Source of the DNA: an uncultured Planctomycetaceae bacterium
Lineage (GTDB): Bacteria; Planctomycetota; Planctomycetia; Pirellulales; UBA1268
Direction of reading: 5' to 3'
DNA: 5,466 nucleotides
NCBI GenBank assembly: GCA_903958265.1
Contig: CAJBSQ010000705.1
Span: forward strand, 1 to 5,466
Shown piece by piece: positions 1 to 5,466 of the stretch (its first letter is position 1; every line of letters begins with the position of its first letter). A program made the position numbers and the translations under genes. Below the pieces are notes generated by a model, which did not search any database, was not told the origin of the DNA, and saw only the letters and a program-made list of their open reading frames with translations.

Positions 1-249
1 CGGCTCCTCGGTCTCCTCGGGGCGGGGTACGAGGGCTCGGGCCTTGATTTCCAGGAGCACGCTGGCGAGCTCCACAAACTCCCCCACCTGGTCGATGGCC
101 AGATCTTCGAGCACGTCGAGGTAGGCGATGAACTCGCCGGCGATCACCGCGATCGGCACCTCCGTCACATCCACCTCGTGTTTTTTCACGAGGTACAGCA
201 GCAGGTCCATCGGACCGGAGAAGACGTCGAGATCGACCTTGAACTCCAC
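1..249 (-). CDS. scpA: Segregation and condensation protein A (ScpA), N-terminal part, cut by window edge
   Basis: ScpA is the kleisin subunit of the bacterial SMC condensin. With ScpB it bridges the heads of the SMC dimer and helps compact and segregate the chromosome in the cytoplasm. The 83 visible residues carry the N-terminal ScpA signature: VFSGPMDLLLYLV at 9-21, then the EVDVTEVPIAVIAGEFIAYL stretch at 25-44, and VGEFVELASVLLEIKARALVP at 55-75, matching the family pattern GPLDLLLxLI / DIxxIPIAxI / EFLVMAAxLLxIKSRxLLP. An acidic linker (EETEEP) begins at the edge, and the middle region and the C-terminal winged helix lie outside the window. The start is the GTG at 249-247: the frame is open back to a TGA at 303-301 with no other ATG, GTG or TTG, and a GAGGA ribosome-binding site lies 5 bases upstream. 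The gene is transcribed divergently from the HIT-dgt pair. An scpB gene would be expected beyond the left edge, which cannot be checked here. The family assignment is strong. Confidence 0.93.
   Translation of the reverse strand, partial: MEFKVDLDVFSGPMDLLLYLVKKHEVDVTEVPIAVIAGEFIAYLDVLEDLAIDQVGEFVELASVLLEIKARALVPRPEETEEP
173..194 (-). repeat. Perfect inverted repeat with A6 loop inside scpA
   Basis: ACCTCGTG (173-180) and CACGAGGT (187-194) are perfect 8-base reverse complements separated by six T residues. In scpA mRNA this is a hairpin with an 8-bp stem and an AAAAAA loop, spanning codons 19-26 (YLVKKHEV). It is not a terminator, because the homopolymer is the loop and not a tail. The structure is certain as sequence. 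Any role, for example in translation rate or mRNA stability near the 5' end, is inference, and it may be a by-product of the conserved coding sequence. Confidence 0.6.
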
Positions 250-254
250 AAGCG

Positions 255-259
255 TCCTC
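255..259 (-). promoter_or_regulatory. Ribosome-binding site of scpA
   Basis: On the minus strand the sequence reads GAGGA, followed by CGCTT and the GTG start at 249. It is a Shine-Dalgarno match with 5-base spacing, and it supports a GTG start in a frame that offers no ATG. Confidence 0.6.
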
Positions 260-299
260 GCCGTCGTCTCGTAGCTCTGCCGCCGGTCACCAGGCTCTG

Positions 300-328
300 A
301 TCATAGGGGAGCCCCGGCCGCTGCTGAA
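300..328 (-). promoter_or_regulatory. Candidate sigma-70 type promoter for scpA
   Basis: Read on the minus strand, TTCAGC (328-323) is followed by a 17-base spacer and TATGAT (305-300). The -10 matches TATAAT at 5 of 6 positions, which stands out in such GC-rich DNA; the -35 matches at only 3 of 6. Transcription would start near base 293, giving a leader of about 45 bases before the GTG at 249. This was identified by eye only, and planctomycete promoters may depart from the E. coli consensus. Confidence 0.4.
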
Positions 329-343
329 CGCCGGAATCGGCGG

Positions 344-349
344 TACACT
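344..349 (+). promoter_or_regulatory. Weak -10 candidate for HIT-dgt transcription
   Basis: TACACT matches TATAAT at 4 of 6 positions and lies 7 bases before the ATG at 357. No recognisable -35 lies 16-18 bases upstream. If used, transcription would begin at or next to the start codon, giving a leaderless or nearly leaderless mRNA. This fits the absence of a Shine-Dalgarno sequence before 357. The site is speculative, and the true promoter may lie elsewhere in 250-343 or resemble no consensus. Confidence 0.22.
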
Positions 350-356
350 CCACCCC

Positions 357-902
357 ATGGAAACCGACCGACTCTGGGCGCCGTGGCGATTGGGCTACGT
401 GCAGGGCAGCGTGGCCGAGGAGCCCGCGGTCGACATCGACTGCTGGCGACCGGGGGCCGATCACGACTGTTTCCTCTGCCGGGCGGCCGCGGCCGCGGCG
501 GCCTCCGACCGGGTGCTGGGCGTCGTGGAGCGGACGCCGCTGTCCCTCGTGGTCACCAATCGCTTCCCGTACGCCAACGGCCACCTGCTGGTGTCACCCC
601 TCGACCACCTGGCCTCCCTCGCCGACCTCTCGACGGAGCAGACACTCGACCTCCAGCACCAGATCGCGCGGTGGTGTGGCCTGATCTCGCGTTCGATGCA
701 GGCGCAGGGTTTCAACGTGGGGCTGAACCTGGGCGCCGTGGCGGGCGCGGGTGTCCCGGGCCACCTCCACTGGCACGTCGTGCCCCGCTGGAGCGGCGAT
801 GTCAACTTCATGCCGTCCGTCGCCGGGATCCGGGTGCTGCCGCAGGCGCTCGACGCGCTCTGGGACCAGCTGACGACGGTCGCCGCGGAGCCGCATCCAT
901 GA
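357..902 (+). CDS. HIT-family nucleotide phosphorylase/hydrolase (Ap4A phosphorylase-like)
   Basis: This cytoplasmic 181-residue protein belongs to the histidine triad superfamily, whose members use the middle His of HxHxHxx to cleave nucleotides at the alpha phosphate (AMP conjugates, Ap4A and similar). The triad HLHWHVVPRW lies at 136-145, so H138 or H140 acts near the catalytic centre. The N-terminal LWAPWRLGYV (6-15), the CFLC pair (38-41, a likely zinc half-site) and PRWSGDVNFMP after the triad are typical of the bacterial subfamily that includes mycobacterial Ap4A phosphorylase (Rv2613c). NRFPYANGHLLVSP (68-81) is the usual HIT core strand region. An alanine run at 43-49 directly follows the CxxC. 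Start 357 places the conserved LWAPWR at residue 6, as in relatives; no Shine-Dalgarno is visible. The stop overlaps the dgt start as ATGA. The exact substrate (Ap4A phosphorolysis or AMP-lysine-type hydrolysis) cannot be decided from sequence. Confidence 0.9.
   Translation: METDRLWAPWRLGYVQGSVAEEPAVDIDCWRPGADHDCFLCRAAAAAAASDRVLGVVERTPLSLVVTNRFPYANGHLLVSPLDHLASLADLSTEQTLDLQHQIARWCGLISRSMQAQGFNVGLNLGAVAGAGVPGHLHWHVVPRWSGDVNFMPSVAGIRVLPQALDALWDQLTTVAAEPHP
887..890 (+). promoter_or_regulatory. Ribosome-binding site of dgt inside the HIT gene
   Basis: GGAG lies 8 bases before the ATG at 899 and within the last codons of the HIT gene. It supports the 899 start, although the dgt frame stays open far upstream, to an ATG at 383. 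Confidence 0.5.
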
Positions 903-2050
903 CCGCCGCCGGCTGGAGCCAGCCCGACTGGCAAACCCGGGAGCAGCTCCTGCTCGCCCCCTGGGCGATGCATGGCGTCGACACGGCCGGCCGGGTCCAT
1001 CCCGAGCCCCCACACCAGTTCCGCAGCCCCTACCAGCGTGACCGCGACCGGATCGTCCACTCCGCGGCCTTCCGCCGGCTCGCCCACAAGACCCAGGTCT
1101 TCACCGGCTACCACGGCGACTACCACCGCAGCCGGCTGACGCACACGCTGGAAGTGACGAGCATCGCCCGGACGCTCGCGCGGGCCCTCGCGCTCAACGA
1201 AGACCTGGTAGAGACGCTCGCCCTCGCCCACGACATCGGCCATCCGCCGCTGGGCCATGCCGGGGAAGACACGCTCGCCGAGCTGCTCCGCGACGAGGGG
1301 GGCTTCAATCACAACGCCCAGGCGCTGCGGATCATGGAGCTGCTGGAGAGCCGGTATCCGGAGTTTCCGGGGCTCAACCTCTCCCGCGAGGTGCTCGACG
1401 CCCAGGCCACGCGGAAGAAGGACGGCACCGCTCCCGCTCCGCTGTTGGAGGCGCAGGTCGTCGACGCAGCCGACTCGATCGCCTACGACACGCACGACGC
1501 CGATGATGCGGTTGAGCTCCGGCTGGTCACGCTCGACGAGCTCCTCGAGCTGCCGCTCGTCGCCGATGCGGCTCGCCGCGTCGAGGCCCGGCACGGCCGG
1601 CTCGAGGGCACCGAGGCGCGGCGGGCAATCCTTCACGAGCTCGTCGATTTCCAGGTCGCGGAACTGATCCGCACGTCGCGACACGCCATCGAGTCGCTCG
1701 ACGTCGACTCCGTGGCCCGCGTGCGGCAGGTGTTTCGCGGTGACGGCCCCCTGCCTCCCCGCCGGATCATCGCGCACGACGCCGAGCTCGCCGCCGGCAA
1801 GCGGCAGCTCGAGCGATTCCTGTTCGACCGCGTCTACCGCAGCGACCGCGTGCTGGAGATGCGGGTGCCGGCGCAGCAGAAGCTGACGGAACTCTTCGAG
1901 TGGTACGCCGCCCGCCCCGACGAACTGCCCGCAGGCTACCGCCATCGGGCCGCCACCTTCGGTGTCCGCCGCAGTGCGGCGGATTACATCGCGGGGATGA
2001 CCGACCGCTACCTCGAGGTCGATCACCGGCGGCGGCTGTCGGGGGGCTGA
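899..2050 (+). CDS. dgt: Deoxyguanosinetriphosphate triphosphohydrolase-like protein (HD domain)
   Basis: The 383-residue product matches the dGTPase-like (type 2) family, which hydrolyses dNTPs to the deoxynucleoside and inorganic triphosphate and so tunes dNTP pools. The N-terminal signature FRSPYQRDRDRIVHSAAFRR is at 41-60 and is followed by LAHKTQVF (61-68). The HD metal ligands are H82 (RLTHTLEV), H111-D112 (HDIGHPPLGHAGE) and D192 (ADSIAYDTHD). H120 and E123 align with the catalytic His and Glu of E. coli Dgt. FNHNAQALR (136-144) and the C-terminal YIAGMTDRY (363-371) are also family hallmarks, and the length fits the short form. One small departure is PPLGH where PPFGH is usual. Start 899 is chosen because family homology begins soon after it, a GGAG lies 8 bases upstream, and the ATGA overlap with the HIT stop implies translational coupling. 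A strong hairpin follows the stop. True nucleotide preference is unknown; many type 2 enzymes act on several dNTPs or need dNTP activators. Confidence 0.94.
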   Translation: MTAAGWSQPDWQTREQLLLAPWAMHGVDTAGRVHPEPPHQFRSPYQRDRDRIVHSAAFRRLAHKTQVFTGYHGDYHRSRLTHTLEVTSIARTLARALALNEDLVETLALAHDIGHPPLGHAGEDTLAELLRDEGGFNHNAQALRIMELLESRYPEFPGLNLSREVLDAQATRKKDGTAPAPLLEAQVVDAADSIAYDTHDADDAVELRLVTLDELLELPLVADAARRVEARHGRLEGTEARRAILHELVDFQVAELIRTSRHAIESLDVDSVARVRQVFRGDGPLPPRRIIAHDAELAAGKRQLERFLFDRVYRSDRVLEMRVPAQQKLTELFEWYAARPDELPAGYRHRAATFGVRRSAADYIAGMTDRYLEVDHRRRLSGG

Positions 2051-2079
2051 TCCGGTCGGTGGGTGAGCCGCCAACCGGA
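2051..2079 (+). terminator. Hairpin directly after dgt, possible terminator or mRNA 3'-end structure
   Basis: The base after the dgt TGA begins an interrupted inverted repeat. TCCGGT (2051-2056) pairs perfectly with ACCGGA (2074-2079). After one C-A mismatch, GGTGG (2058-2062) pairs with CCGCC (2068-2072) with one G-U, around a 5-base loop GTGAG. The stem is therefore about 12 bp and GC-rich. No T-tract follows (the next bases are ATGCCGG), so it is not a classic intrinsic terminator. It may end or stabilise the HIT-dgt transcript, which would fit the separate promoter candidate before the next gene. Confidence 0.45.
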
Positions 2080-2201
2080 ATGCCGGATCGCCTGGGCCTC
2101 GAGAACGTCGCCCGGCGCGGGCCTTCTCCGGGACACGGGGCCGGGCGGGCGCTGTGGGCATCACGTCACTCACGCTGAAGGTGGGCTTGGCTCGCTGCTC
2201 T

Positions 2202-2210
2202 TGGTAAACT
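2202..2210 (+). promoter_or_regulatory. Candidate extended -10 promoter before the PIN-TRAM gene
   Basis: TGGTAAACT fits the extended -10 form TGnTATAAT: the TG is present and the hexamer TAAACT matches at 4 of 6. No good -35 lies 15-18 bases upstream, which extended -10 promoters can tolerate. Transcription would start near 2217, giving a leader of about 42 bases. The rest of 2051-2258 shows the hairpin after dgt, GC-rich short inverted repeats at 2109-2147, and no convincing gene. Confidence 0.3.
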
Positions 2211-2258
2211 CTCGATCCTTGAAAGACCCCGGATTCTCTCCCCGTCGGCGATTCGGCC

Positions 2259-3272
2259 ATGGCGCTGCTCATCCTCCGCGCGATCTTCGTGATGGTGTCG
2301 GTGGGGATCGCCGTGCTGATCTTCAACTCACCGGCGGTTCAGGCCTCGCCGACGTGGGTGCCGTGGGCGATCCTCGCGGGCATGGTCGTGCTGCCGCTCA
2401 CGGTCATCGGCCTCGACGGCATGATCCGCCGCAAGGATCTGACGACGATCACGGCCGTCTACTTCGGACTGCTGATCGGCGTGTTCGTCACCTACGTCAC
2501 CCTCCTCGCCCTCCAGCCGATCCTGCCGCTGAGCCCCAACGACCCGCTCCACTCCTGGCTCCCGCTCGTGCTGGGCAGCGTGCTGTGCTACCTCTGCACG
2601 AGCCTGCTGATTCAGACCCGCGACGACTTCCGATTCCTGATCCCCTACGTTGAGTTTGCCCGCGACGTCCGCGGCCTCCGCCCCAACGTGCTCGACTCCA
2701 CCGCCATCGTCGACGGCCGGATCGCCGACCTCGCCGAGGCGGGCGTGTTCGAGAGCCGCTTCGTGGTGCCCTCCTTCGTGCTCGACGAACTCCAGGCGGC
2801 TGCGGAATCGAACGACCGCCAGCAACGCACCCGCGGCCGCCGGGGGCTCGACGTGCTCGCCCGGCTCCGCGAGAACGACGCCATCGACATCGACGTGATC
2901 ACTCCTCGCCAGGAATCGCACGACGAACTCGCGATGGAGACCCGGGTGGTCGATCTGGCCCGCGAGCTCGATGGCCGGGTGGTCACGATCGATGCCAGCG
3001 CCGCCAAACTCGCCGGCGTGCGGTCGGTGCCCGCGATCAACGTCAACGACGTGGCCCTCGCCTTGAAGCCGACCTTCATGCCGGGCGATGCGGTGAGCGT
3101 GCGGCTGGTCAAGGCCGGGGAGGAGCCCGACCAGGGCATCGGCTACCTCGAGGATGGCACGATGGTGGTCGTCGAAAACGGCCGCGAGCAGATCGGTCGC
3201 ACCGTCCGGGCACATGTCACCAGCACGCTCCAGACCTCGGCCGGCCGCCTCGTGTTTGCACGGCCTGCCTGA
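2259..3272 (+). CDS. Membrane-anchored PIN-TRAM domain protein (YacL-like)
   Basis: This 337-residue protein combines a membrane anchor, a PIN nuclease fold and a C-terminal TRAM RNA-binding domain, as in Bacillus YacL and many bacterial relatives of unknown role. Four hydrophobic segments are visible at about 3-22, 34-52, 67-87 and 99-119. The PIN domain covers about 143-268: VLDSTAIVDGRIADL (144-158, D146), FVLDELQ (173-179, E177), a conserved RGRRGLDVL (192-200), METRVVDLA (226-234, E227 where Asp is common) and VVTIDASAAKLAGV (241-254, D245). The acidic quartet needed for metal-dependent RNase activity is therefore retained. The TRAM part (about 271-335) contains QGIGYLEDGTMVVVE and VTSTLQTSAGRLVF, both highly typical. 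The start at 2259 gives a complete first membrane helix; no Shine-Dalgarno is seen. The family is not a toxin of the VapC type: the anchor and TRAM domain point to a housekeeping RNA-related role, and no antitoxin gene is adjacent. Its cellular substrate is unknown. Confidence 0.92.
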   Translation: MALLILRAIFVMVSVGIAVLIFNSPAVQASPTWVPWAILAGMVVLPLTVIGLDGMIRRKDLTTITAVYFGLLIGVFVTYVTLLALQPILPLSPNDPLHSWLPLVLGSVLCYLCTSLLIQTRDDFRFLIPYVEFARDVRGLRPNVLDSTAIVDGRIADLAEAGVFESRFVVPSFVLDELQAAAESNDRQQRTRGRRGLDVLARLRENDAIDIDVITPRQESHDELAMETRVVDLARELDGRVVTIDASAAKLAGVRSVPAINVNDVALALKPTFMPGDAVSVRLVKAGEEPDQGIGYLEDGTMVVVENGREQIGRTVRAHVTSTLQTSAGRLVFARPA

Positions 3273-3311
3273 TCGGTTTCGCCGCGGGTCCGCCGTCGAG
3301 TTCCATCGGCC

Positions 3312-5466
3312 ATGCCCACTCCCCACCGCATTCTCATCGCCTTCAGCGTGCTCGCGGCCGTGGTCTTCGGAGGCAGCGAATCCAGCCCCGCCGCAGAGGA
3401 TCCCGCCACCGACCATCCCGGAGCTGCCATCTACCGCGAGCACTGCGTGCGGTGCCACGGCCCGGGGGGGCTCGGCACGGCCAACCACCCCGACCCGCTC
3501 GTTGGCGACCGGTCGATCAGCCAACTCGCGGCCTCCATCGACGAGACCATGCCCGAGGAAGATCCGGCGCTGGTGACGGGGGAGGCGGCCCGGCAGGTGG
3601 CCGACTACATCCATCGCTCCTTTTACTCCGCGGTCGCCCGCGACCGTCACCGGCCGGCCCGCGTGGAGCTTTCCCGACTGACGGTGCGGCAGCACCGCCA
3701 CGCCCTCGCCGACATCGTCGGCAGCTTCCGCGACGAGCCGCCCGCCGCCGATGCGGCCCGGGGTCTCACGGGGGAATACTTCAAGACCGGCGGGTTCGAC
3801 CGCGACAAGGGGCTCGTGTTCGAACGAATCGACCCGACGGTCGCCTTCGACTTCGGCACGGCGGGGCCCGAGGAGGGCAGGTTTGAGCCGACGAGATTCG
3901 CGATCCGCTGGACGGGCGGGATCGTGCCCACGGAGACGGGGGTGCACGAGTTCGTGATCCGCACCGAGCATGCTGCGAAACTCTCGCTGAACGGCGGCCG
4001 GAGAGAGCCGGCGGTGATCGATGCCGCCGTCAAATCGGGAACCGACACGGACTACCGGGGGTCTGTCTTCCTGCTCGGCGGCCGCCACTATCCGCTCGTG
4101 CTCGAGTTCTGGAAGGCGAATCAGGGCGTCAATAAGCCGGCCGCACCGTCCGCAACACCACCGACGCCGGCCTCGATCCGGCTGCTCTGGAAGCCCCCGC
4201 ACGGTGTGGTCGAGACTGTGCCGGCGCGGGTGCTGCTGCCGCGCGAGGCGCCGCGGGTGTTCGTGCTCGCCACCCCGTTTCCTCCCGACGACCGCTCGAT
4301 CGGCTATGACCGCGGCACGAGCGTGTCGCCGGAGTGGTTCGAGGCCACGACGGCCGCCGCGATCGAGACGGCCGACCATGTGCTCCGCCACGTCGACCGA
4401 CTCGCCGGGGTCGGCCACGACGCGGCCGACCGGGAGGCGAGGCTGCGGTCCTTCGCCGCCACCTTCGCCGAGCGGGCCTTCCGCCAACCGCTTTCCGACG
4501 ACCTTCGAACCCTGGTCGTCGAGCGGGCGTTTGCCGACGCACCCGACCTCGATACGGCCCTTCGCCGGTCGCTCCTGGCGGTGCTCGGCTCGCCACGATT
4601 CCTGTTCCGGGAATCCGGCGGCAACGATGCCTTTGCGACGGCGGCCCGGCTGTCGTTCGGCCTCTGGGATTCGATCCCCGACGGCCCCCTCTGGGAGGCC
4701 GCGGCCCGGGGAGACCTGGCCACCGCCGACCAGATCCGCGGCCAGGCGGAGCGGATGGTGCAGGACCGGCGAACCCGGGCCAAGGTCCGCGACTTCCTGT
4801 TCTCGTGGCTGCGTGTCGATCTCGGCCCAGAACTCGCCACGGATTCCGCCCACCATCCCGAGTTCACGCCCGAGGTGGCGGCCGACCTGCGGACGAGTCT
4901 CGAACTCTTCCTCGACGACGCCGTCTGGACCAACGGCGACTTTCGCCACCTGTTTACCGCCGACGAGTTACCCATCAATGGCCGGCTCGCGCCGCTCTAC
5001 GGCGCCACGCTGCCAGCCGAGGCCGACTTCACCCGCGTGCGGCTCGACGACGGCCGCCGCGGTGGCCTGCTCTCGCACCCCTATCTGATGAGTGTCCTCG
5101 CGTATCCCGCGTCCACGTCGCCGATCCATCGCGGCGTCTTCCTGGCCCGCAGCGTGCTTGGCAACACCCTGCGGCCCCCGCAAGAGGCAATCGCACCGGT
5201 GCCGCCGGAGCAGCAGCCCGACCTCACGACCCGTGAGCGGGTGGCCCTGCAGACGAGCGCCGTCGCCTGCCAAACCTGCCACACCATGATCAACCCGCTC
5301 GGCTTCGCGCTGGAGGAGTTTGACGAGATCGGTCGGTACCGCACCGCCGAGCCGGTGGCCGACGGTCCGCGGGCGATCGACGCCTCGGGCTCCTACCGTC
5401 CCCGCGAGGGCCCGCCGGCGACGTTCCACGGCGGCCGCGAACTCGGCGCCTACGTGGCCGGCAGCC
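3312..5466 (+). CDS. Exported cytochrome c / PA14 / DUF1592-DUF1588 planctomycete protein, 3' truncated by window
   Basis: A single uninterrupted frame gives 718 residues and continues past the edge. Residues 1-28 look like a signal peptide (hydrophobic ILIAFSVLAAVVFGG, then SSPAAE). A class I cytochrome c domain follows: heme motif CVRCH at 45-49 and probable Met ligand in TMPEED (M80). RLTVRQHRHALADIVGSF (122-139) resembles a shortened DUF1587. A PA14-type domain spans about 151-298 (GLTGEYF at 151-157, SIRLLWKPP near its end), with a Pro/Ala-rich stretch at 276-287. Then come DUF1595-like (about 375-438, FAERAFRQPLSDD), DUF1592-like (about 439-570, AARLSFGLWDSIPD) and DUF1588-like (about 580-680, RRGGLLSHPYLMS; TSPIHRGVFLARSVLG) regions. 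A second heme motif, CQTCH (653-657), runs into NPLGFALEEFDEIGRYR. A DUF1585 C-terminus is expected beyond the edge. The protein is probably exported or membrane-associated and may take part in electron transfer or polysaccharide-linked oxidation, but no member has a firmly known reaction. A DUF1552 partner gene often follows in this family. No Shine-Dalgarno is seen before 3312. Confidence 0.9.
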   Translation, partial: MPTPHRILIAFSVLAAVVFGGSESSPAAEDPATDHPGAAIYREHCVRCHGPGGLGTANHPDPLVGDRSISQLAASIDETMPEEDPALVTGEAARQVADYIHRSFYSAVARDRHRPARVELSRLTVRQHRHALADIVGSFRDEPPAADAARGLTGEYFKTGGFDRDKGLVFERIDPTVAFDFGTAGPEEGRFEPTRFAIRWTGGIVPTETGVHEFVIRTEHAAKLSLNGGRREPAVIDAAVKSGTDTDYRGSVFLLGGRHYPLVLEFWKANQGVNKPAAPSATPPTPASIRLLWKPPHGVVETVPARVLLPREAPRVFVLATPFPPDDRSIGYDRGTSVSPEWFEATTAAAIETADHVLRHVDRLAGVGHDAADREARLRSFAATFAERAFRQPLSDDLRTLVVERAFADAPDLDTALRRSLLAVLGSPRFLFRESGGNDAFATAARLSFGLWDSIPDGPLWEAAARGDLATADQIRGQAERMVQDRRTRAKVRDFLFSWLRVDLGPELATDSAHHPEFTPEVAADLRTSLELFLDDAVWTNGDFRHLFTADELPINGRLAPLYGATLPAEADFTRVRLDDGRRGGLLSHPYLMSVLAYPASTSPIHRGVFLARSVLGNTLRPPQEAIAPVPPEQQPDLTTRERVALQTSAVACQTCHTMINPLGFALEEFDEIGRYRTAEPVADGPRAIDASGSYRPREGPPATFHGGRELGAYVAGS

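Noticed and set aside
186..584. A 132-codon minus-strand open frame overlapping the scpA start and the HIT gene.
   Set aside because: Its 3' part lies over scpA in another frame; the scpA frame carries clear family motifs and this one carries none.
383..898. The dgt frame stays open upstream to an ATG at 383, giving a possible 555-residue protein.
   Set aside because: The extra part is Arg/Gly/Pro-rich, resembles no family, and is the out-of-frame reading of the well-supported HIT gene. Dgt homology starts just after 899, where a ribosome-binding site and ATGA overlap are present.
2109..2147. CGCCCGG (2109-2115) and CCGGGCG (2141-2147) inverted repeat in the gap after dgt.
   Set aside because: Seven base pairs with a 25-base loop in very GC-rich DNA is weak; it is kept only as a remark under the promoter entry.
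2219..2224. TTGAAA resembling a -35 box before the PIN-TRAM gene.
   Set aside because: No -10-like hexamer lies 15-19 bases downstream (that stretch is CCGTCGGCG).
461..2326. A 621-codon minus-strand open frame opposite HIT and dgt.
   Set aside because: It is a shadow of the coding frames on the plus strand, with no recognisable motif and no ribosome-binding site that I could support.
2063..2653. A 196-codon plus-strand frame covering the gap after dgt and the start of the PIN-TRAM gene.
   Set aside because: It overlaps the membrane helices of PIN-TRAM out of frame, is rich in Arg, Pro and Gly, and shows no motif.
2565..3066. Possible VapBC-type toxin-antitoxin reading of the PIN domain.
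   Set aside because: The protein has four membrane segments and a TRAM domain, and no small antitoxin gene is adjacent, so the YacL-like family fits much better.
2328..4949. An 873-codon open frame on the minus strand opposite the PIN-TRAM and cytochrome genes.
   Set aside because: Long antisense frames are expected in GC-rich DNA with strong third-position bias. The translation is Arg/Gly/Glu-rich low-complexity sequence with no domain, and it crosses two convincing genes on the other strand.

Overview
The window is GC-rich throughout, with G or C at most third codon positions. It looks like chromosomal DNA of a planctomycete or a close relative. The main evidence is the large gene at the 3' end: an exported c-type cytochrome joined to a PA14 module and to DUF1595/DUF1592/DUF1588-type domains, an architecture abundant in Planctomycetes (and Verrucomicrobia) and uncommon elsewhere. 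The other genes are widespread bacterial housekeeping families. I cannot name a genus.

Layout. Bases 1-249 (minus strand) hold the N-terminal 83 residues of the condensin kleisin ScpA, which runs off the left edge. Bases 250-356 are a 107-base divergent intergenic region with a good -10/-35 candidate for scpA and a weaker -10 for the rightward genes. Bases 357-902 (plus) encode a HIT-family nucleotide phosphorylase/hydrolase. Its stop codon overlaps, as ATGA, the start of a dGTPase-like HD phosphohydrolase (dgt, 899-2050). A strong hairpin lies directly after the dgt stop. The 208-base gap at 2051-2258 holds that hairpin and an extended -10 candidate, and I see no gene in it. Bases 2259-3272 encode a membrane-anchored PIN-TRAM protein of the YacL type. 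After 39 bases with no terminator, the cytochrome/PA14/planctomycete-domain gene starts at 3312 and runs off the right edge without its C-terminus.

How the genes may work together. HIT and dgt form a tightly coupled two-gene unit whose products both act on nucleotides: dinucleoside polyphosphates or AMP-linked substrates for HIT, dNTPs for Dgt. With the divergent scpA this makes a plausible chromosome-maintenance and nucleotide-pool neighbourhood, but that link is inference. The PIN-TRAM protein (RNA-related, membrane-bound) and the exported cytochrome protein share a strand and may be co-transcribed, but no functional link is evident.

I found no mobile element, CRISPR array, tRNA, rRNA or defence system, and nothing that I would call a new system. 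The most useful leads are the HIT-dgt coupling, the domain order of the cytochrome protein, the hairpin after dgt, and an A6-loop stem-loop early in scpA.
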